From: Pseudoalteromonas sp. BSi20652
GTDB lineage: Bacteria > Pseudomonadota > Gammaproteobacteria > Enterobacterales > Alteromonadaceae
DNA length: 64,000 nucleotides
NCBI RefSeq assembly: GCF_000239855.1
Contig: NZ_BADT01000191.1
Location: 41,322-105,321, forward strand
Reading direction: 5' to 3'
Below are positions 27,341 through 36,730 of the stretch, piece after piece; positions within the stretch are counted from its first letter, which is position 1, and each line of letters starts with the position of its first letter. The notes under the pieces are model-generated. The model worked only from the letters and a program-made list of their open reading frames with translations, was not told the origin of the DNA and ran no database searches. The translations under genes and the position numbers were made by a program.

Positions 27341-28267
27341 CTATTTTAATGGCGCGCTAATTACTCTAAGTGCGGGTAAATGCGTAAAACTGGCAAGCAC
27401 AGCCTTTGCTACTTGCGACTGATTTTCTTGACCTGCCGTTTCTAACAATGTTATTCCTCTCACTGTGCTTTCGTTAAAGCTAAGCCCGGCTAAAAAGAAC
27501 TGACTTAACGCGCTCTGTAATGGCGATAAACTTGGGCTGTAAGCGGCATTTTCGGCGTAACTTCCGTAGAAGTCTCCATCATCAAAAGTACTTATTTTTA
27601 CGGCACTAAAGTTTTGGCTGTAAGGCACATAAGCATGGAGCGCAAATCGAGCAAGTTTTTTATCAAGGTCATCAACGCTGAACGTGGCTAGCTGTGGTTT
27701 TGGATTAAATAAGCTAAATTCGTTACCTAAATCGGTAGGACCAAATGAATACGGCAGTAACTCAGCAAGTTTAAATTGTTGAGTAGGAAGTAAAATATCA
27801 AACTCTTTTGCATCGGCTAGTTCGTTCATAAACTGGCGACAATATCCACATGGTGCATCGCTAATGGCTATTTTAACTATTTTTTTAGCGCCGTTTAACC
27901 ATGCATTATTAATAGCCGATTGCTCTGCATGAACCACCAAACTTAATGCTTGATGATCAAATTCTACATTTGCACCAAAGTAAAAGCTCACCTCCCCTTT
28001 TTCATCAAGTGCTTTTACAATAGCACCCACATGAAAGTCTGATACTGGCGCAACGGCATACTCAGAAGCTAAAGGCACTAAACCTTGTAATAATGCATCA
28101 TCTGACACATTAAGTTGCGAGCATAACTGCTTAATATTATTATAATTTAATATGCCACGTTGTGATTTTAACTGGCTACGTAATGACGCTGTTTGCGCTA
28201 CGCTTAATGTGATGTGAGAATTTGTAAGTGCTGTATCTTGCTGTACAGTAAAAGTTGCTGAAGCCAT
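27341..28267 (-). CDS. cdd: Cytidine deaminase, two-domain (E. coli type)
   Basis: This 308-residue enzyme deaminates cytidine and deoxycytidine to uridine forms. It is the long, dimeric type: the catalytic domain (about residues 50-170) has the zinc motifs [11 protein letters not shown] (catalytic Glu) and APCGYCRQF (two zinc cysteines), and a second, broken deaminase-like domain follows (about 190-300; [37 protein letters not shown]). No strong ribosome-binding site is seen before the ATG. Neighbouring udp is convergent, and both belong to pyrimidine salvage. Confidence 0.95.
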   Translation of the reverse strand: MASATFTVQQDTALTNSHITLSVAQTASLRSQLKSQRGILNYNNIKQLCSQLNVSDDALLQGLVPLASEYAVAPVSDFHVGAIVKALDEKGEVSFYFGANVEFDHQALSLVVHAEQSAINNAWLNGAKKIVKIAISDAPCGYCRQFMNELADAKEFDILLPTQQFKLAELLPYSFGPTDLGNEFSLFNPKPQLATFSVDDLDKKLARFALHAYVPYSQNFSAVKISTFDDGDFYGSYAENAAYSPSLSPLQSALSQFFLAGLSFNESTVRGITLLETAGQENQSQVAKAVLASFTHLPALRVISAPLK

Positions 28268-28338
28268 AACATTTTATAATTATTCAATGGCTAAGTAGTT
28301 TAAAAGGTTAGTGTGTTAAATACCAGCCTATTCAACGC

Positions 28339-28368
28339 AAAAAAGGAGCACATCGCGTGCTCCCTTTT
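28339..28368 (-). terminator. Intrinsic terminator of ppc
   Basis: GGAGCAC and GTGCTCC pair around a five-base loop; on the minus strand six T follow the stem. It closes the ppc transcript before cdd. Confidence 0.85.
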
Positions 28369-28401
28369 AATATCAATTGATATGACTGACAAAATAAAAT
28401 G

Positions 28402-31047
28402 TTAGCCAGTATTACGCATACCTGCTGCAATACCAGTCATCGTGATCATTAATGCATTATCAATATCACCTTCGTTGTGTTTTTCCTCTGAGCGGGCACG
28501 GCGTAAAAGCTCAACCTGCAACAAGTTAAGTGGATCTGTGTATGGGTTACGTAAGCTAATAGACTCCTTAATCCAAGGCTGTTCAGCTAATAAGCTTTTT
28601 TGCGGGCTAAGAGACTGCACTAAGCTAATGGCTTCTTGAAGCTCTTTACGAAGCGTTACACCCAGTGGTTTGTACATATTTTCCACCAGCGCGTTATCGT
28701 AATGTTCACTCAACCAGCAATCGGCTTTACTAAATACCATTTCTAGCATTTCTAAGCGCGATCTGAAGAACGGCCACTGTAAGCTCATTTCATTGAGCGT
28801 TTCTGCACCATACTTATCAAGCGCGGCTTTTAAGCCTGTTAAAGCTCCTAACCATGCAGGAAGCATTAAACGGTTTTGACTCCAAGCAAAAATCCACGGA
28901 ATAGCACGCAAACTTTCAACGCCACCATTTGGGTTACGTTTTGCTGGACGAGAACCAAGCGGTAACTTAGAGAGTTCAAGTTCAGGAGTTGCCATTCTAA
29001 AGTAAGGCACAAAATTTTCATCATGACGAACCACATTACGGTAGTGTTCACACGACTCCTCACTTATTAGCTTCATTACTTCGCGCCATTCTGGTTTTGG
29101 CTCCGGCGGCGGTAACAGGTTACTTTGTAGTACGGCGCCGGCATAAATATTTAAGCTTTGCAGTGCTACATCGGGTAAACCAAATTTAAAGCGGATCATT
29201 TCGCCCTGCTCGGTTACACGTAAACCACCTTTTAGTGAACCTGGCGGTTGTGAATGCAGCGCTTGTGCAGCGGGTGCACCACCACGCCCTACTGTGCCAC
29301 CACGCCCATGGAATAAAATCAGCTCAATACCGCGTTCATCGGCCAGTTGTACAAGTTTATCCATTGCTTCGTACTGCGCCCAGCCTGCTGCCATCATGCC
29401 GGCATCTTTAGCTGAATCCGAATAACCAATCATTACATTTTGTGTGTTTTTAATGTGCCCACGATACCAAACATTATCAAGCAATGTAGTAATAACATCA
29501 CTGCCTGCGTTTAAATCATCGAGTGTTTCAAACAACGGCGCAACAGGTAAATCAAAGCTACAACCGCTTTCTTTTAACAACAGTTGAACGGCTAAAACAT
29601 CTGACGCTGTTCGTGCCATCGAAATAATATACAAACCAAATGTCGCTTCGTCTTGTTTGGCAATTACATCAAAGGTATCAAGTACTTCTTGTACATCTGG
29701 GCTTGGTTGCCAATGCTTTGGAATAAGCGGTCTACGTGAATTAAGCTCAGCAAGTAAAAATGCTTGTTTGTCTTGCTCTTGCCATTGGTTGTAGTCGCCT
29801 AAACCTAAATAACGAGTCAACTCAGAAAATACATCGCCATGGCGAGATGAATCTTGTCGAACATCCAACTTCGCTAAACGCAGGCCAAAACTGTTTATAC
29901 GATACAACAAATCGAGCAGCAAGCCATTAGCAACTACTTTCATATTGCACTTTAACAATGAGCGATAACAAACCTCAACCGGGTGTTTAAGCTGATTAAT
30001 ATCTGTAATTAAGTCTTGAGAATCGCTGCGCTTATTTTTAATCTTAGCGCCTAAATGCACAACGGTTTCAGCTACTTGGCTTTTAAGATTTTTAAGAACA
30101 GCTCTGTATGGTTCAAACTCTTGCCCTGCAAGCTCAATTAGCTCTTCACTAGCATCTGACATAGACAACTCAGCACTGAGCGTGTCTAAATCGCTGCAGT
30201 ACAGGTTAAGCGCCATCCAGCGACCGTGGTCAAGGACTTGCGTTGTTACCTGCGATGTTACAAATGGATTACCATCACGATCTCCGCCCATCCAAGACGT
30301 AAACTCAATCGGGCTATAATCTGTTGGTAACTCTAAACTTAACTGCTCTTTAACATTTGCTGAAAATTCACGTAAAAAGCGCGGAACTGCATGCCAAAGG
30401 CTGTTTTCTATTACGGCATAACCCCATTTGGCTTCATCTACAGGCGTTGGGCGAGAACGACGAATATCATCGGTATGCCAAGCTTGGCTAATCAGTTGCT
30501 CAATACGATTCAAAATATTGTCCCGCTCTTGCACTAAATTATCTTTTCGTTCAAGCGACGCTAAACAATCACTTAATTCAACGTGTTTGTTAATAATAGT
30601 ACGGCGCGTCACCTCTGTAGGGTGAGCGGTTAAGACTAAATTTATGTGGAGTTTTGAAAGTGTTTCGGCCAAATGATTACCATCTAACTGACCTTGTTCT
30701 GCTTTTGTAGCTAACGTTTGTAATGTTTGAGTGAGAGGGTTTTGTTGACCAAAGCCAACATCATTAAAACGCGAAACGGTATGAAATTGCTCTGCTACGT
30801 TAGCAAGGTTTAAAAAATGATTAAATGAACGGGCAACCGGTAAAAGCTCTTCGTCACTAAGCGCATGAAGTACTTCTATAAGCGCTTGTCTGTCGTCTTC
30901 GTTACCACTGCGAGATGATTTTGATAAAGCACGAATTTCTTCTACTTTGTCTAAAATCGCTTGACCTTGGGCATCTTTGATTGTTTGTCCTAGTAGTTGC
31001 CCTAGTAAATTTACATTACCTCGCAAGGCGGCGTATTGTTCACTCAT
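28402..31047 (-). CDS. ppc: Phosphoenolpyruvate carboxylase
   Basis: This 881-residue enzyme adds bicarbonate to phosphoenolpyruvate to make oxaloacetate and refill the TCA cycle. Catalytic blocks are intact: [16 protein letters not shown] (active-site His), [35 protein letters not shown] (Lys), [16 protein letters not shown] and the C-terminal [14 protein letters not shown] ending, which the family uses in allosteric binding of aspartate. Length is normal for the bacterial enzyme. GGAGA precedes the ATG. It is divergent from the DUF393 operon across 120 bp. Confidence 0.97.
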   Translation of the reverse strand: MSEQYAALRGNVNLLGQLLGQTIKDAQGQAILDKVEEIRALSKSSRSGNEDDRQALIEVLHALSDEELLPVARSFNHFLNLANVAEQFHTVSRFNDVGFGQQNPLTQTLQTLATKAEQGQLDGNHLAETLSKLHINLVLTAHPTEVTRRTIINKHVELSDCLASLERKDNLVQERDNILNRIEQLISQAWHTDDIRRSRPTPVDEAKWGYAVIENSLWHAVPRFLREFSANVKEQLSLELPTDYSPIEFTSWMGGDRDGNPFVTSQVTTQVLDHGRWMALNLYCSDLDTLSAELSMSDASEELIELAGQEFEPYRAVLKNLKSQVAETVVHLGAKIKNKRSDSQDLITDINQLKHPVEVCYRSLLKCNMKVVANGLLLDLLYRINSFGLRLAKLDVRQDSSRHGDVFSELTRYLGLGDYNQWQEQDKQAFLLAELNSRRPLIPKHWQPSPDVQEVLDTFDVIAKQDEATFGLYIISMARTASDVLAVQLLLKESGCSFDLPVAPLFETLDDLNAGSDVITTLLDNVWYRGHIKNTQNVMIGYSDSAKDAGMMAAGWAQYEAMDKLVQLADERGIELILFHGRGGTVGRGGAPAAQALHSQPPGSLKGGLRVTEQGEMIRFKFGLPDVALQSLNIYAGAVLQSNLLPPPEPKPEWREVMKLISEESCEHYRNVVRHDENFVPYFRMATPELELSKLPLGSRPAKRNPNGGVESLRAIPWIFAWSQNRLMLPAWLGALTGLKAALDKYGAETLNEMSLQWPFFRSRLEMLEMVFSKADCWLSEHYDNALVENMYKPLGVTLRKELQEAISLVQSLSPQKSLLAEQPWIKESISLRNPYTDPLNLLQVELLRRARSEEKHNEGDIDNALMITMTGIAAGMRNTG

Positions 31048-31167
31048 TTATCAGTCTCCATTTTTTCGTAGGACACTATTAATATCATTATGAGAGCAAA
31101 TTTAATAGATCGATTTACAAACCATGCCCGTAAAAAAGCATATATAAAATAATCACAAAGCGATTAT

Positions 31168-31566
31168 ATGATCATTTTTTACGATGGAAATTGCCCACTA
31201 TGCAGTACAGAAATGAATCAGCTAAAACATGCTGACAGCAAAAATCTGATTACGCTTGAAGATCTTAACGCGGTCGACTTCAGTGAGCGCTACTCACATA
31301 TTGATAAAGACAAAGCAATGACTTACCTTCAAGCACAAAAGCAATCAGGTGAAATGATCTACGGGCTTGATGTAACTTACGAAGCTTGGAAAATAGTAGG
31401 TAAACATAGCTGGTTGAAAATTTTTCGCTTGCCAATAATTCGCTTATTCGCAGACTGTGGGTATTTGTTATTTGCCAAGTACCGACACTCCATCAGCCAA
31501 TTATTAATGCCAAACACAACCTGTTCTAATGGGCAATGCAGTTTAAAAACCAAGGGTAGAAAATGA
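31168..31566 (+). CDS. DUF393 (DCC-family) thiol-disulfide protein
   Basis: This is a 132-residue protein. It opens with the DCC motif FYDGNCPLC, so Cys9 and Cys12 form a CxxC-like redox pair in a thioredoxin-type fold. The rest is typical (ITLEDLNAVDFSERY; YGLDVTYEAWKIVG; YRHSISQLL), and the C-terminus adds a second cysteine pair (TTCSNGQC). Function is unknown; a thiol-disulfide oxidoreductase role is assumed for the family. Its stop overlaps the next ATG by four bases, and it heads a three-gene operon with an SDR and a flavin reductase. A second DUF393 gene lies about 9 kb away. Confidence 0.87.
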   Translation: MIIFYDGNCPLCSTEMNQLKHADSKNLITLEDLNAVDFSERYSHIDKDKAMTYLQAQKQSGEMIYGLDVTYEAWKIVGKHSWLKIFRLPIIRLFADCGYLLFAKYRHSISQLLMPNTTCSNGQCSLKTKGRK

Positions 31567-32291
31567 AAACCATTGTTTTATTTGGCGCTAGTAGCGCTAT
31601 TGCAAAAGCGTATGTTGAGCACTTAAATAATCATGCATCGCAATTTAAAGTACTGTGTGTAAGCTCAAGTGAACAAAACAGTATTACCTCTACAAATATT
31701 GAGCACTTTAGTACCGACTACAGTGCTAAAAGTTTGGCATCGTTCACACAACTATTAAAAGATATAAAAGCTGACTTACATCAAGTTATTATGTTTAATG
31801 GTAAGCTTCATAACGCTCAGCACATGCCAGAAAAAAAGTTAGAAGACTTAAACGCTGATTACTTTAATGAATTACTTTGTGCAAATACACTCACGCCATT
31901 ATTGTGTTTACAGAGCATAATGCCGCTGTTAACACACAAAACGCAGTGTACTGTTACAGCACTGAGCGCTCGCGTAGGAAGCATTAACGATAATAAATTA
32001 GGTGGTTGGTATACGTATCGCGCATCAAAAGCAGCGCTTAACATGCTATTTAAAACAGCCGCTATAGAGCTTGCTAGGCGCGCTAAAAATACTAAACTTA
32101 TATTGTTCCATCCAGGGACTACCGACACAGCACTTTCAAAGCCTTTTCAAAAAAATGTACCCAAAGGTAAATTATTCACGCCTGAATTTGTGGCTGAACA
32201 ACTTTTTGAATTAACAAATAATAACCCTGATCTAAAACTAAACGGCGAACCCGCTTATTTAGACTGGCAAGGCTCAACCATACCTTGGTAA
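31563..32291 (+). CDS. Short-chain dehydrogenase/reductase
   Basis: This is a 242-residue SDR enzyme. The N-terminal nucleotide-binding motif reads GASSAIA (residues 8-14; the usual TGxxxGxG is changed), and the catalytic YxxxK reads YRASK with TALSAR preceding it as the serine region. The C-terminal FHPGTTDTALSKPF is typical of the C-factor-like SDR branch. The substrate is unknown. Overlap with the upstream DUF393 stop (ATGA) and a 9-bp gap to the flavin reductase indicate one transcript. Confidence 0.85.
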   Translation: MKTIVLFGASSAIAKAYVEHLNNHASQFKVLCVSSSEQNSITSTNIEHFSTDYSAKSLASFTQLLKDIKADLHQVIMFNGKLHNAQHMPEKKLEDLNADYFNELLCANTLTPLLCLQSIMPLLTHKTQCTVTALSARVGSINDNKLGGWYTYRASKAALNMLFKTAAIELARRAKNTKLILFHPGTTDTALSKPFQKNVPKGKLFTPEFVAEQLFELTNNNPDLKLNGEPAYLDWQGSTIPW

Positions 32292-32300
32292 GGATTTTTA

Positions 32301-32909
32301 ATGCATTTTACTAAAGCACAAATTGACGCACTTGAAAAACATACCCGTACACATTTAATAAATTCACTTTCAGGTTTTAAAAGTGCAAATTTAATTGGCA
32401 CACAAGACTTACAAGGAAATACGAATTTATCGATAGTGAGTTCTGTTATTCATTTGGGCGCACATCCGCCATTGGTAGGTATGATAATGCGCCCTCATAG
32501 TGTTCCTCGTCATACGTTTGAAAACATTTTACAAACGGGCACTTACACTATAAATCAAGTAAATAAATCAATTTACAAACAAGCTCATCAAACCTCGGCT
32601 CGTTACGACAAAGAAGAATCTGAGTTTGATGCAACAGGCCTAACGCCTGAATACTTAAACGACTTTGTAGCCCCTTTTGTAAAAGAAAGTCGTTTAAAAT
32701 ATTCTGTTAAATTTGTAGAAAGCCAGCATTTAGCTATTAATGGCACTGAGCTCGTCATTGGCGAAATTATGGATGTGTATTTAGATGAAGTAGCACTTCA
32801 AAGTGATGGTTTCCTAGATTTACAAGCAATAGAAACAGTGGCAGTAACAGGGCTTGATAGCTACCACACAAGTAATAAACTAACGCGCTTACCATACGCT
32901 AAAAAATAA
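32301..32909 (+). CDS. Flavin reductase-like (FMN-binding split barrel) protein
   Basis: This is a 202-residue protein of the flavin reductase-like family. Visible blocks: SLSGFKSANLIGTQD, NLSIVSSVIHLGAHPPLVGMIMRP (FMN-binding split barrel) and TYTINQVNKSIYKQAHQTSARYDKEESEF. It may deliver reduced flavin or act as an oxidoreductase with the SDR upstream. AAGGAT precedes the ATG. It is the last gene of the DUF393-SDR-flavin reductase set; this combination is redox in nature but no pathway can be named. Confidence 0.85.
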   Translation: MHFTKAQIDALEKHTRTHLINSLSGFKSANLIGTQDLQGNTNLSIVSSVIHLGAHPPLVGMIMRPHSVPRHTFENILQTGTYTINQVNKSIYKQAHQTSARYDKEESEFDATGLTPEYLNDFVAPFVKESRLKYSVKFVESQHLAINGTELVIGEIMDVYLDEVALQSDGFLDLQAIETVAVTGLDSYHTSNKLTRLPYAKK

Positions 32910-33274
32910 CATGACCTTTTAAGAGGCTATAAACTAATAGCCTCTCATCGCATAACATTGAATTTTACCTTGGTATGAAACAGACTAGGGAGTGTTGGCC
33001 TTTGTGGATTGAAATTTGTTCAATCTAGGGGCTATTTAATCGCGGCGCAAGGTTTGTAACCTAGTGGGCTAAGTAAAAACCGAGCAACAAAGAGTAAATT
33101 GTCCCTAGACAGAACCCTTCGGGCAGTGCATGTTTGGCATTTATCCTGCGTTATCGCCTATTTATGGGGAACAACCACATTTCATAGACTCTGCCTTGCT
33201 TAAATACCAAACACACTGCTGAAAATTCAACCACCAAAAACCAACGCGCCCTAATAAAATCCAAGGAGAAAAAT
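32910..33274. other. Intergenic region, 365 bp, holding a dispersed repeat
   Basis: The gap between the flavin reductase and M24 peptidase genes contains repeat copy A (see separate entry). The remainder, about 33120-33240, contains CTGCGTTATCGCC and GGGGAACAACCAC, which look like further parts of the same element. A 89-codon minus-strand ORF here is not believable. Confidence 0.5.
32990..33117 (+). repeat. Dispersed intergenic repeat, copy A
   Basis: This stretch has a clear inverted homologue at 56151-56375. Shared blocks include TTTGTGGATTGAAATTTG, TTCAATCTAGGGGC, ATTTAATCG, CTAGTGGGCT, AGTAAAAACCGAGCAA and the CCCTAG-AGAACCC end. Copy A lacks about 100 bases found inside copy B. No ORF is conserved. 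It looks like a non-coding mobile or repeat element family. Confidence 0.75.
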
Positions 33275-34495
33275 ATGTCCACCATAGGTATAGGTACACA
33301 ATCAAGCGAGCAAGCGCTGGCAAGCCTAAGTAATATGACGCAAACGCTAGCCCCTATTACGCCTGCCGAGCATTTAGAGCGCATAGCAAAGGCGCAAGCG
33401 TATATGCTTGCAAACAACATAGATGCAATTTATTTAAACGCTGGCACCAACCTAACCTACTTTACAGGTATGAAATGGTACGCGAGCGAGCGCATGGTTG
33501 GCGCAATATTACCCGCCCTTGGTGAAGTACAATACATTGCGCCTTATTTCGAAATTGGCTCTTTAAACGGATTTAAAGTTATAGATGGTCCTATTCACGG
33601 GTGGCAAGAGCACGAAAATCCTTATGCACTTTTTGTTGAAGTACTAAAAAAGTTAAATATTAATGAAAACGCAACCATTGGCATTGATGAAAGCGCACAA
33701 TTTTTTATATTCGACGGCATTAATAAAGCACAAACGGGTTTAACACTCATAAACGCACAACCTGTAACGGCGCATTGCCGCATGCATAAATCAGTTAATG
33801 AGCTTAGCTTAATGCAGCGCGCGATGGATATGACCTTAGCCGTACATCAAGCCACAGCAAGCATGCTTTATGAGGGAATAACCACCACCGAAGTAGAAGC
33901 CTTTATTAAGCAAGCACACCAAAAAGTAGGCGCGCCAGGTAACTATTTTTGTATTGTTTTATTTGGTGTTGCAACTTCTTTTCCGCACGGTGTTAAAGAC
34001 GCCCAAGTACTTAAAAAAGGCGATATGGTATTAATTGATACCGGCTGTAAAGTACACGATTACCTATCAGATATAACCCGTACCTATGTATTTGGCGAAC
34101 CAACCATGCGCCAACGCATGTTTTGGGATCATGAAAAAGCAGCGCAAATGGCGGCATTTAATGCAGCTAAAATTGGTGCCACCTGCGAAGACGTAGACGC
34201 GGGCGCACGTAACTATTTAGCAGCGCAAGGGCTAGGCCCGCATTACCAAACACCGGGTTGCCCGCATCGAACGGGTCACGGCATTGGGCTAGATATTCAC
34301 GAATGGCCATACTTAGTTGGCGGTGATAAAACCCCACTTGTCCCAGGCATGTGCTTTAGTAACGAGCCAATGTTAGTTATACCTGATGAATTTGGCGTAC
34401 GTTTAGAAGATCATTTTTACATGACCGACAACGGCCCTCATTGGTTTACAGAGCCTAGCCATAGCATTGACGACCCATTTGGGCTTAATGCCTAA
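33275..34495 (+). CDS. M24-family Xaa-Pro peptidase
   Basis: This is a 406-residue creatinase/prolidase-fold metallopeptidase. An N-terminal domain (about residues 35-175; YLNAGTNLTYFTGMKWYASER) precedes the pita-bread catalytic domain (about 180-400). The five metal ligands are in LIDTGCKVHDYLSDITRTY (two Asp), HRTGHGIGLDIHEWP (His), FSNEPM (Glu) and VRLEDHFY (Glu). It should cleave the bond before proline in peptides; whether it prefers dipeptides or longer ones cannot be told. AAGGAG precedes the ATG at the normal distance. It has its own terminator. Confidence 0.9.
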   Translation: MSTIGIGTQSSEQALASLSNMTQTLAPITPAEHLERIAKAQAYMLANNIDAIYLNAGTNLTYFTGMKWYASERMVGAILPALGEVQYIAPYFEIGSLNGFKVIDGPIHGWQEHENPYALFVEVLKKLNINENATIGIDESAQFFIFDGINKAQTGLTLINAQPVTAHCRMHKSVNELSLMQRAMDMTLAVHQATASMLYEGITTTEVEAFIKQAHQKVGAPGNYFCIVLFGVATSFPHGVKDAQVLKKGDMVLIDTGCKVHDYLSDITRTYVFGEPTMRQRMFWDHEKAAQMAAFNAAKIGATCEDVDAGARNYLAAQGLGPHYQTPGCPHRTGHGIGLDIHEWPYLVGGDKTPLVPGMCFSNEPMLVIPDEFGVRLEDHFYMTDNGPHWFTEPSHSIDDPFGLNA

Positions 34496-34510
34496 AGATT
34501 AGTACCTTCT

Positions 34511-34539
34511 AAAAGAGCAGCTGTTTAGCTGCTCTTTTT
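34511..34539 (+). terminator. Intrinsic terminator of the M24 peptidase
   Basis: AAAAGAGCAGCT and AGCTGCTCTTTT pair around GTTT, followed by a T-run. Confidence 0.9.
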
Positions 34540-34618
34540 AGTTTGGTATTGATAAAGCTAAATTAATCCCAATATCCTTTTTTATACTTAGTTATAAGCA
34601 ATCCTCAAAAGGATAAAT

Positions 34619-35278
34619 ATGAAAAACTTTAAAATTGATATCGTTTCAGACGTAATGTGCCCTTGGTGTGTAGTGGGTTATAAAAACCTAGAAACTGCAT
34701 TAGAGCAACTCAAAGACGAAATGAGCGCAGATATTACGTGGCATCCTTTTGAACTAAATCCAGATATGCCAATTGAAGGTCAAGACTTAAACGAACATTT
34801 AATGCAAAAGTACAACCTAAGTGAAGAACAAGGCGACGAAAATCGTAAAAACATGTTCGAAGCGGGACAACGTGCAGGCTTTACCTTTAATTTTGATGGC
34901 AAACGCATCATGATCAACAGCTTTGATTTGCATCGTTTATTAATGTGGGCACGTGAAGAAGGTAAGCAAACGAAGCTAAAACTCGCCTTTTTTGAAGCGC
35001 ACTTCACAGATTTAAAATACTTAAATCAAGAAGAAGCACTGCTCGACGTTGTTGAAAAAGTAGGTCTTGATAAAGAAACTGCGCGCGGTATTCTACATTC
35101 AGACAAATACGTACAAGACGTACGCCAAGAGCAAGACCGCTTTAAACAGATGGGTATTACGTCAGTACCTACATTTATCATAAACGATAAATATGCACTT
35201 ACTGGCGGACAACCAAGCGACTCATTCATTCAAGCACTTAAACAAATTAGTGAAGAAGAAGCCAAGCAAGATGCTTAA
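34619..35278 (+). CDS. FrnE-like DsbA-family oxidoreductase
   Basis: This is a 219-residue cytoplasmic thioredoxin-fold protein of the DsbA/FrnE branch. The active site is CPWC (residues 15-18, in VMCPWCVVGYKN), the insert is all helical (INSFDLHRLLMWAREEGKQ) and the cis-proline loop is ITSVPTFIINDKY. A C-terminal GGQPSDSFIQALKQ matches the family. There is no signal peptide, so it probably works on cytosolic thiols; related proteins aid stress resistance. AAAGGA precedes the ATG. It is monocistronic. Confidence 0.9.
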   Translation: MKNFKIDIVSDVMCPWCVVGYKNLETALEQLKDEMSADITWHPFELNPDMPIEGQDLNEHLMQKYNLSEEQGDENRKNMFEAGQRAGFTFNFDGKRIMINSFDLHRLLMWAREEGKQTKLKLAFFEAHFTDLKYLNQEEALLDVVEKVGLDKETARGILHSDKYVQDVRQEQDRFKQMGITSVPTFIINDKYALTGGQPSDSFIQALKQISEEEAKQDA

Positions 35279-35303
35279 CGAGTAAAATTGTTGTTTAATA
35301 CTT

Positions 35304-35333
35304 AAAAAAGGCTGCAATGTGCAGCCTTTTTTT
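35304..35333 (+). terminator. Intrinsic terminator of the FrnE-like gene
   Basis: AAAAAGGCTGCA and TGCAGCCTTTTT pair with almost no loop and are followed by T residues. Confidence 0.9.
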
Positions 35334-35598
35334 ACTACGTATAAGTAAGCGAACAAGAATTATCTTACTATAAACTTATTTGATATTTTATCGTCAAATG
35401 ACAGTATTAAATGCGCGTGACTATTTGTAATATCACAAGCGGTTTATCTCTAACACAGCCTTTTGGATTCTCGTAAATGAACTTCACTGTATAAAAATTA
35501 GGATAGGTATCTGTAGTGGTTAACTAATCTCGGCTGATGGGTAGAACGCTCAGGCAACGCTATTTTCGTCTGCGTAAAAATTTAAGTTAAACACGTAG

Positions 35599-35631
35599 GT
35601 TGGATAGAGCGTAGCGAAACCCAACGAATAT
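35599..35631 (+). repeat. REP-like element, unit 1
   Basis: It starts GTAGGTTGGATAGAGCG and ends ACCCAACG, so GGTTGG/CCCAAC ends can pair around a GCGTAGCG centre. GTAGG-starting imperfect palindromes of this kind are widespread REP-like units. Confidence 0.6.
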
Positions 35632-35693
35632 TCAATATTAGACAACTAGCCTAGCAGAGAAGGTAACCACCACCCTTCAAATATATTTGAAAA

Positions 35694-35727
35694 CGTAGGT
35701 CGGATAAGTAAAGCGCCATACGACACA
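35694..35727 (+). repeat. REP-like element, unit 2
   Basis: It starts CGTAGGTCGGATAAG and ends ATACGACAC, with GTCG/CGAC ends able to pair. It is a diverged relative of unit 1, 95 bases away in the same orientation. No REP-associated transposase gene is in the window. Confidence 0.5.
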
Positions 35728-35736
35728 GTAACTTAT

Positions 35737-35970
35737 TTGAGTTTCGACGAACATAAACAGCTAATTTATTTAGCAAAAAAAAGCAAGACAGGTACCTCAA
35801 TTGAACAAGTAAAGCTAACCCAATTAAGATGGGTTTCACGTTAATTTATTCGCAAGAAGCTAAAGGAAAACCCCATAATACCATCATCAGATCATTGGCA
35901 TTTAAGTAGATACGAATCCTATTTAGGTGCTGGAAGACACATACGCCCTACGATGAATCAACTTACTTAA
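35737..35970 (+). pseudogene. Relic of a protein-coding gene, family unknown
   Basis: Read in one frame, this stretch gives a protein-like sequence (SFDEHKQLIYLAKKSK, SIEQVKLTQLRWVSR) that meets a TAA at 35842-35844, then continues in the same frame (FIRKKLKENPIIPSSDHW, YESYLGAGRHIRPTMNQLT) to a stop. The sequence is balanced in composition and hydrophilic, unlike random AT-rich DNA. I do not recognise the family. There is no clear start; a TTG at 35737 is the first possible one. It ends inside the R' end of an attC-like site. Confidence 0.4.
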
Positions 35971-36063
35971 CTGCATTAAAAAGTAAGGGATCACCGCTGT
36001 TAAAATTTGCGGTGGAAAGTGAGCTTTAGCGCTTGCTGTCCACCTCAGGGCGTGTTGTTATGT
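35965..36063 (-). repeat. attC-like recombination site 1
   Basis: Read on the minus strand it starts ACATAAC directly at the stop of the DUF7010 gene and ends GTTAAGT, an exact match to the integron core-site consensus GTTRRRY. Inside, GGTGGACAGCAAGC pairs imperfectly with GCTCACTTTCCACC, and CACCGC with GCGGTG. Length 99 bp fits attC sites. Confidence 0.65.
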
Positions 36064-36593
36064 GCTTATTATATCTCTAGTTAACATTTGATAGATACTT
36101 ATTAAATAAGTTAAAACAATAACGCAAGAGATAGCTGAAATACTACTATTAGGGAAAAAATACCAAGCTGCTACAATTAAAATACTTCTTAACACAGCAT
36201 GAATTAAGCCAACAGGATGATTAACGATCCAAGAATATACTACCCAATGAAGTCCTAATCCAACGCCTAAACTCAAAGGAACAAATTCAGGTATATTTAA
36301 AAGTAATGGTATATGGACTACCCAAAGAAGATTGACCATTAAGATGCATAGACCCATTAGTTTCGCTAAAGGATTGGATGAGGAAACTAAGTTCTCTTTC
36401 CTAAATTTAGCAATTAATAAAGCTATAGGAAAAATCCCGCCTGTTGAAAAAGTAAAATATAAATAGAAATATTTGCGCTAAATTGTGTACTTAAAAGCCC
36501 AACTAAACTCCAAATAATGGCTCCAGCAACCGGCATTGAAATAGATCTGTTTGAAGATTTTTCAAATTCTTTTCTGTATTCATCTAATGTCAA
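36058..36593 (-). pseudogene. DUF7010-family membrane protein gene, frameshifted cassette
   Basis: Two frames together give about 178 residues of a small multi-helix membrane protein that resembles the DUF7010 family: a start region DEYRKEFEKSSNRSISMPVA, then helices AGAIIWSLVGLLSTQFS, GGIFPIALLIAKF, LAKLMGLCILMVNLLWVV and YSWIVNHPVGLI. A single missing base near 36463-36465 (T4 to T3 on the coding strand) breaks the frame and leads to a TAG at 36425-36427. Start is a TTG with GGAGA seven bases upstream. The gene lies between attC-like sites 1 and 2 and so is a cassette. The break may be real or a sequence error. Function unknown. Confidence 0.65.
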
Positions 36594-36636
36594 AATACTC
36601 TCTCCTTGCTTGAGTAATTCTCAGACTTATTGAAGC

Positions 36637-36724
36637 ACATAACTCTCTGTTAATGGGCAAAATATTATTGGCTAAAATTAGCGACGAAGGAGCAAAAGCC
36701 AACTGTATTTTGTCCTTGTTAAAC
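36637..36724 (-). repeat. attC-like recombination site 2
   Basis: On the minus strand it starts GTTTAAC, an exact RYYYAAC core, seven bases past the TonB-C lipoprotein stop, and ends GTTATGT. The middle is an imperfect palindrome with GGACAAAATACAGTTGGCT-like and AGCCAATAATATTTTG arms. It shares its ACAGTTGGCT arm with site 3. Confidence 0.75.
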
Positions 36725-36730
36725 AGCTTA

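Larger units (their letters stand above)
35279..36057. other. 779-bp intergenic accessory region
   Basis: Besides the terminator it holds a TTAGGATAGGTATC motif (35498-35511), two REP-like units, a gene relic and an attC-like site (each entered separately). A 62-codon minus-strand ORF over the relic is only a shadow. Confidence 0.5.

Noticed and set aside
33151-33420. 89-codon minus-strand frame at the M24 peptidase start
   Set aside because: It mostly overlaps the well-supported peptidase gene and the repeat region; it is a shadow frame.
35651-35839. 62-codon minus-strand frame in the accessory gap
   Set aside because: It is antisense to the gene relic and runs across a REP-like unit.
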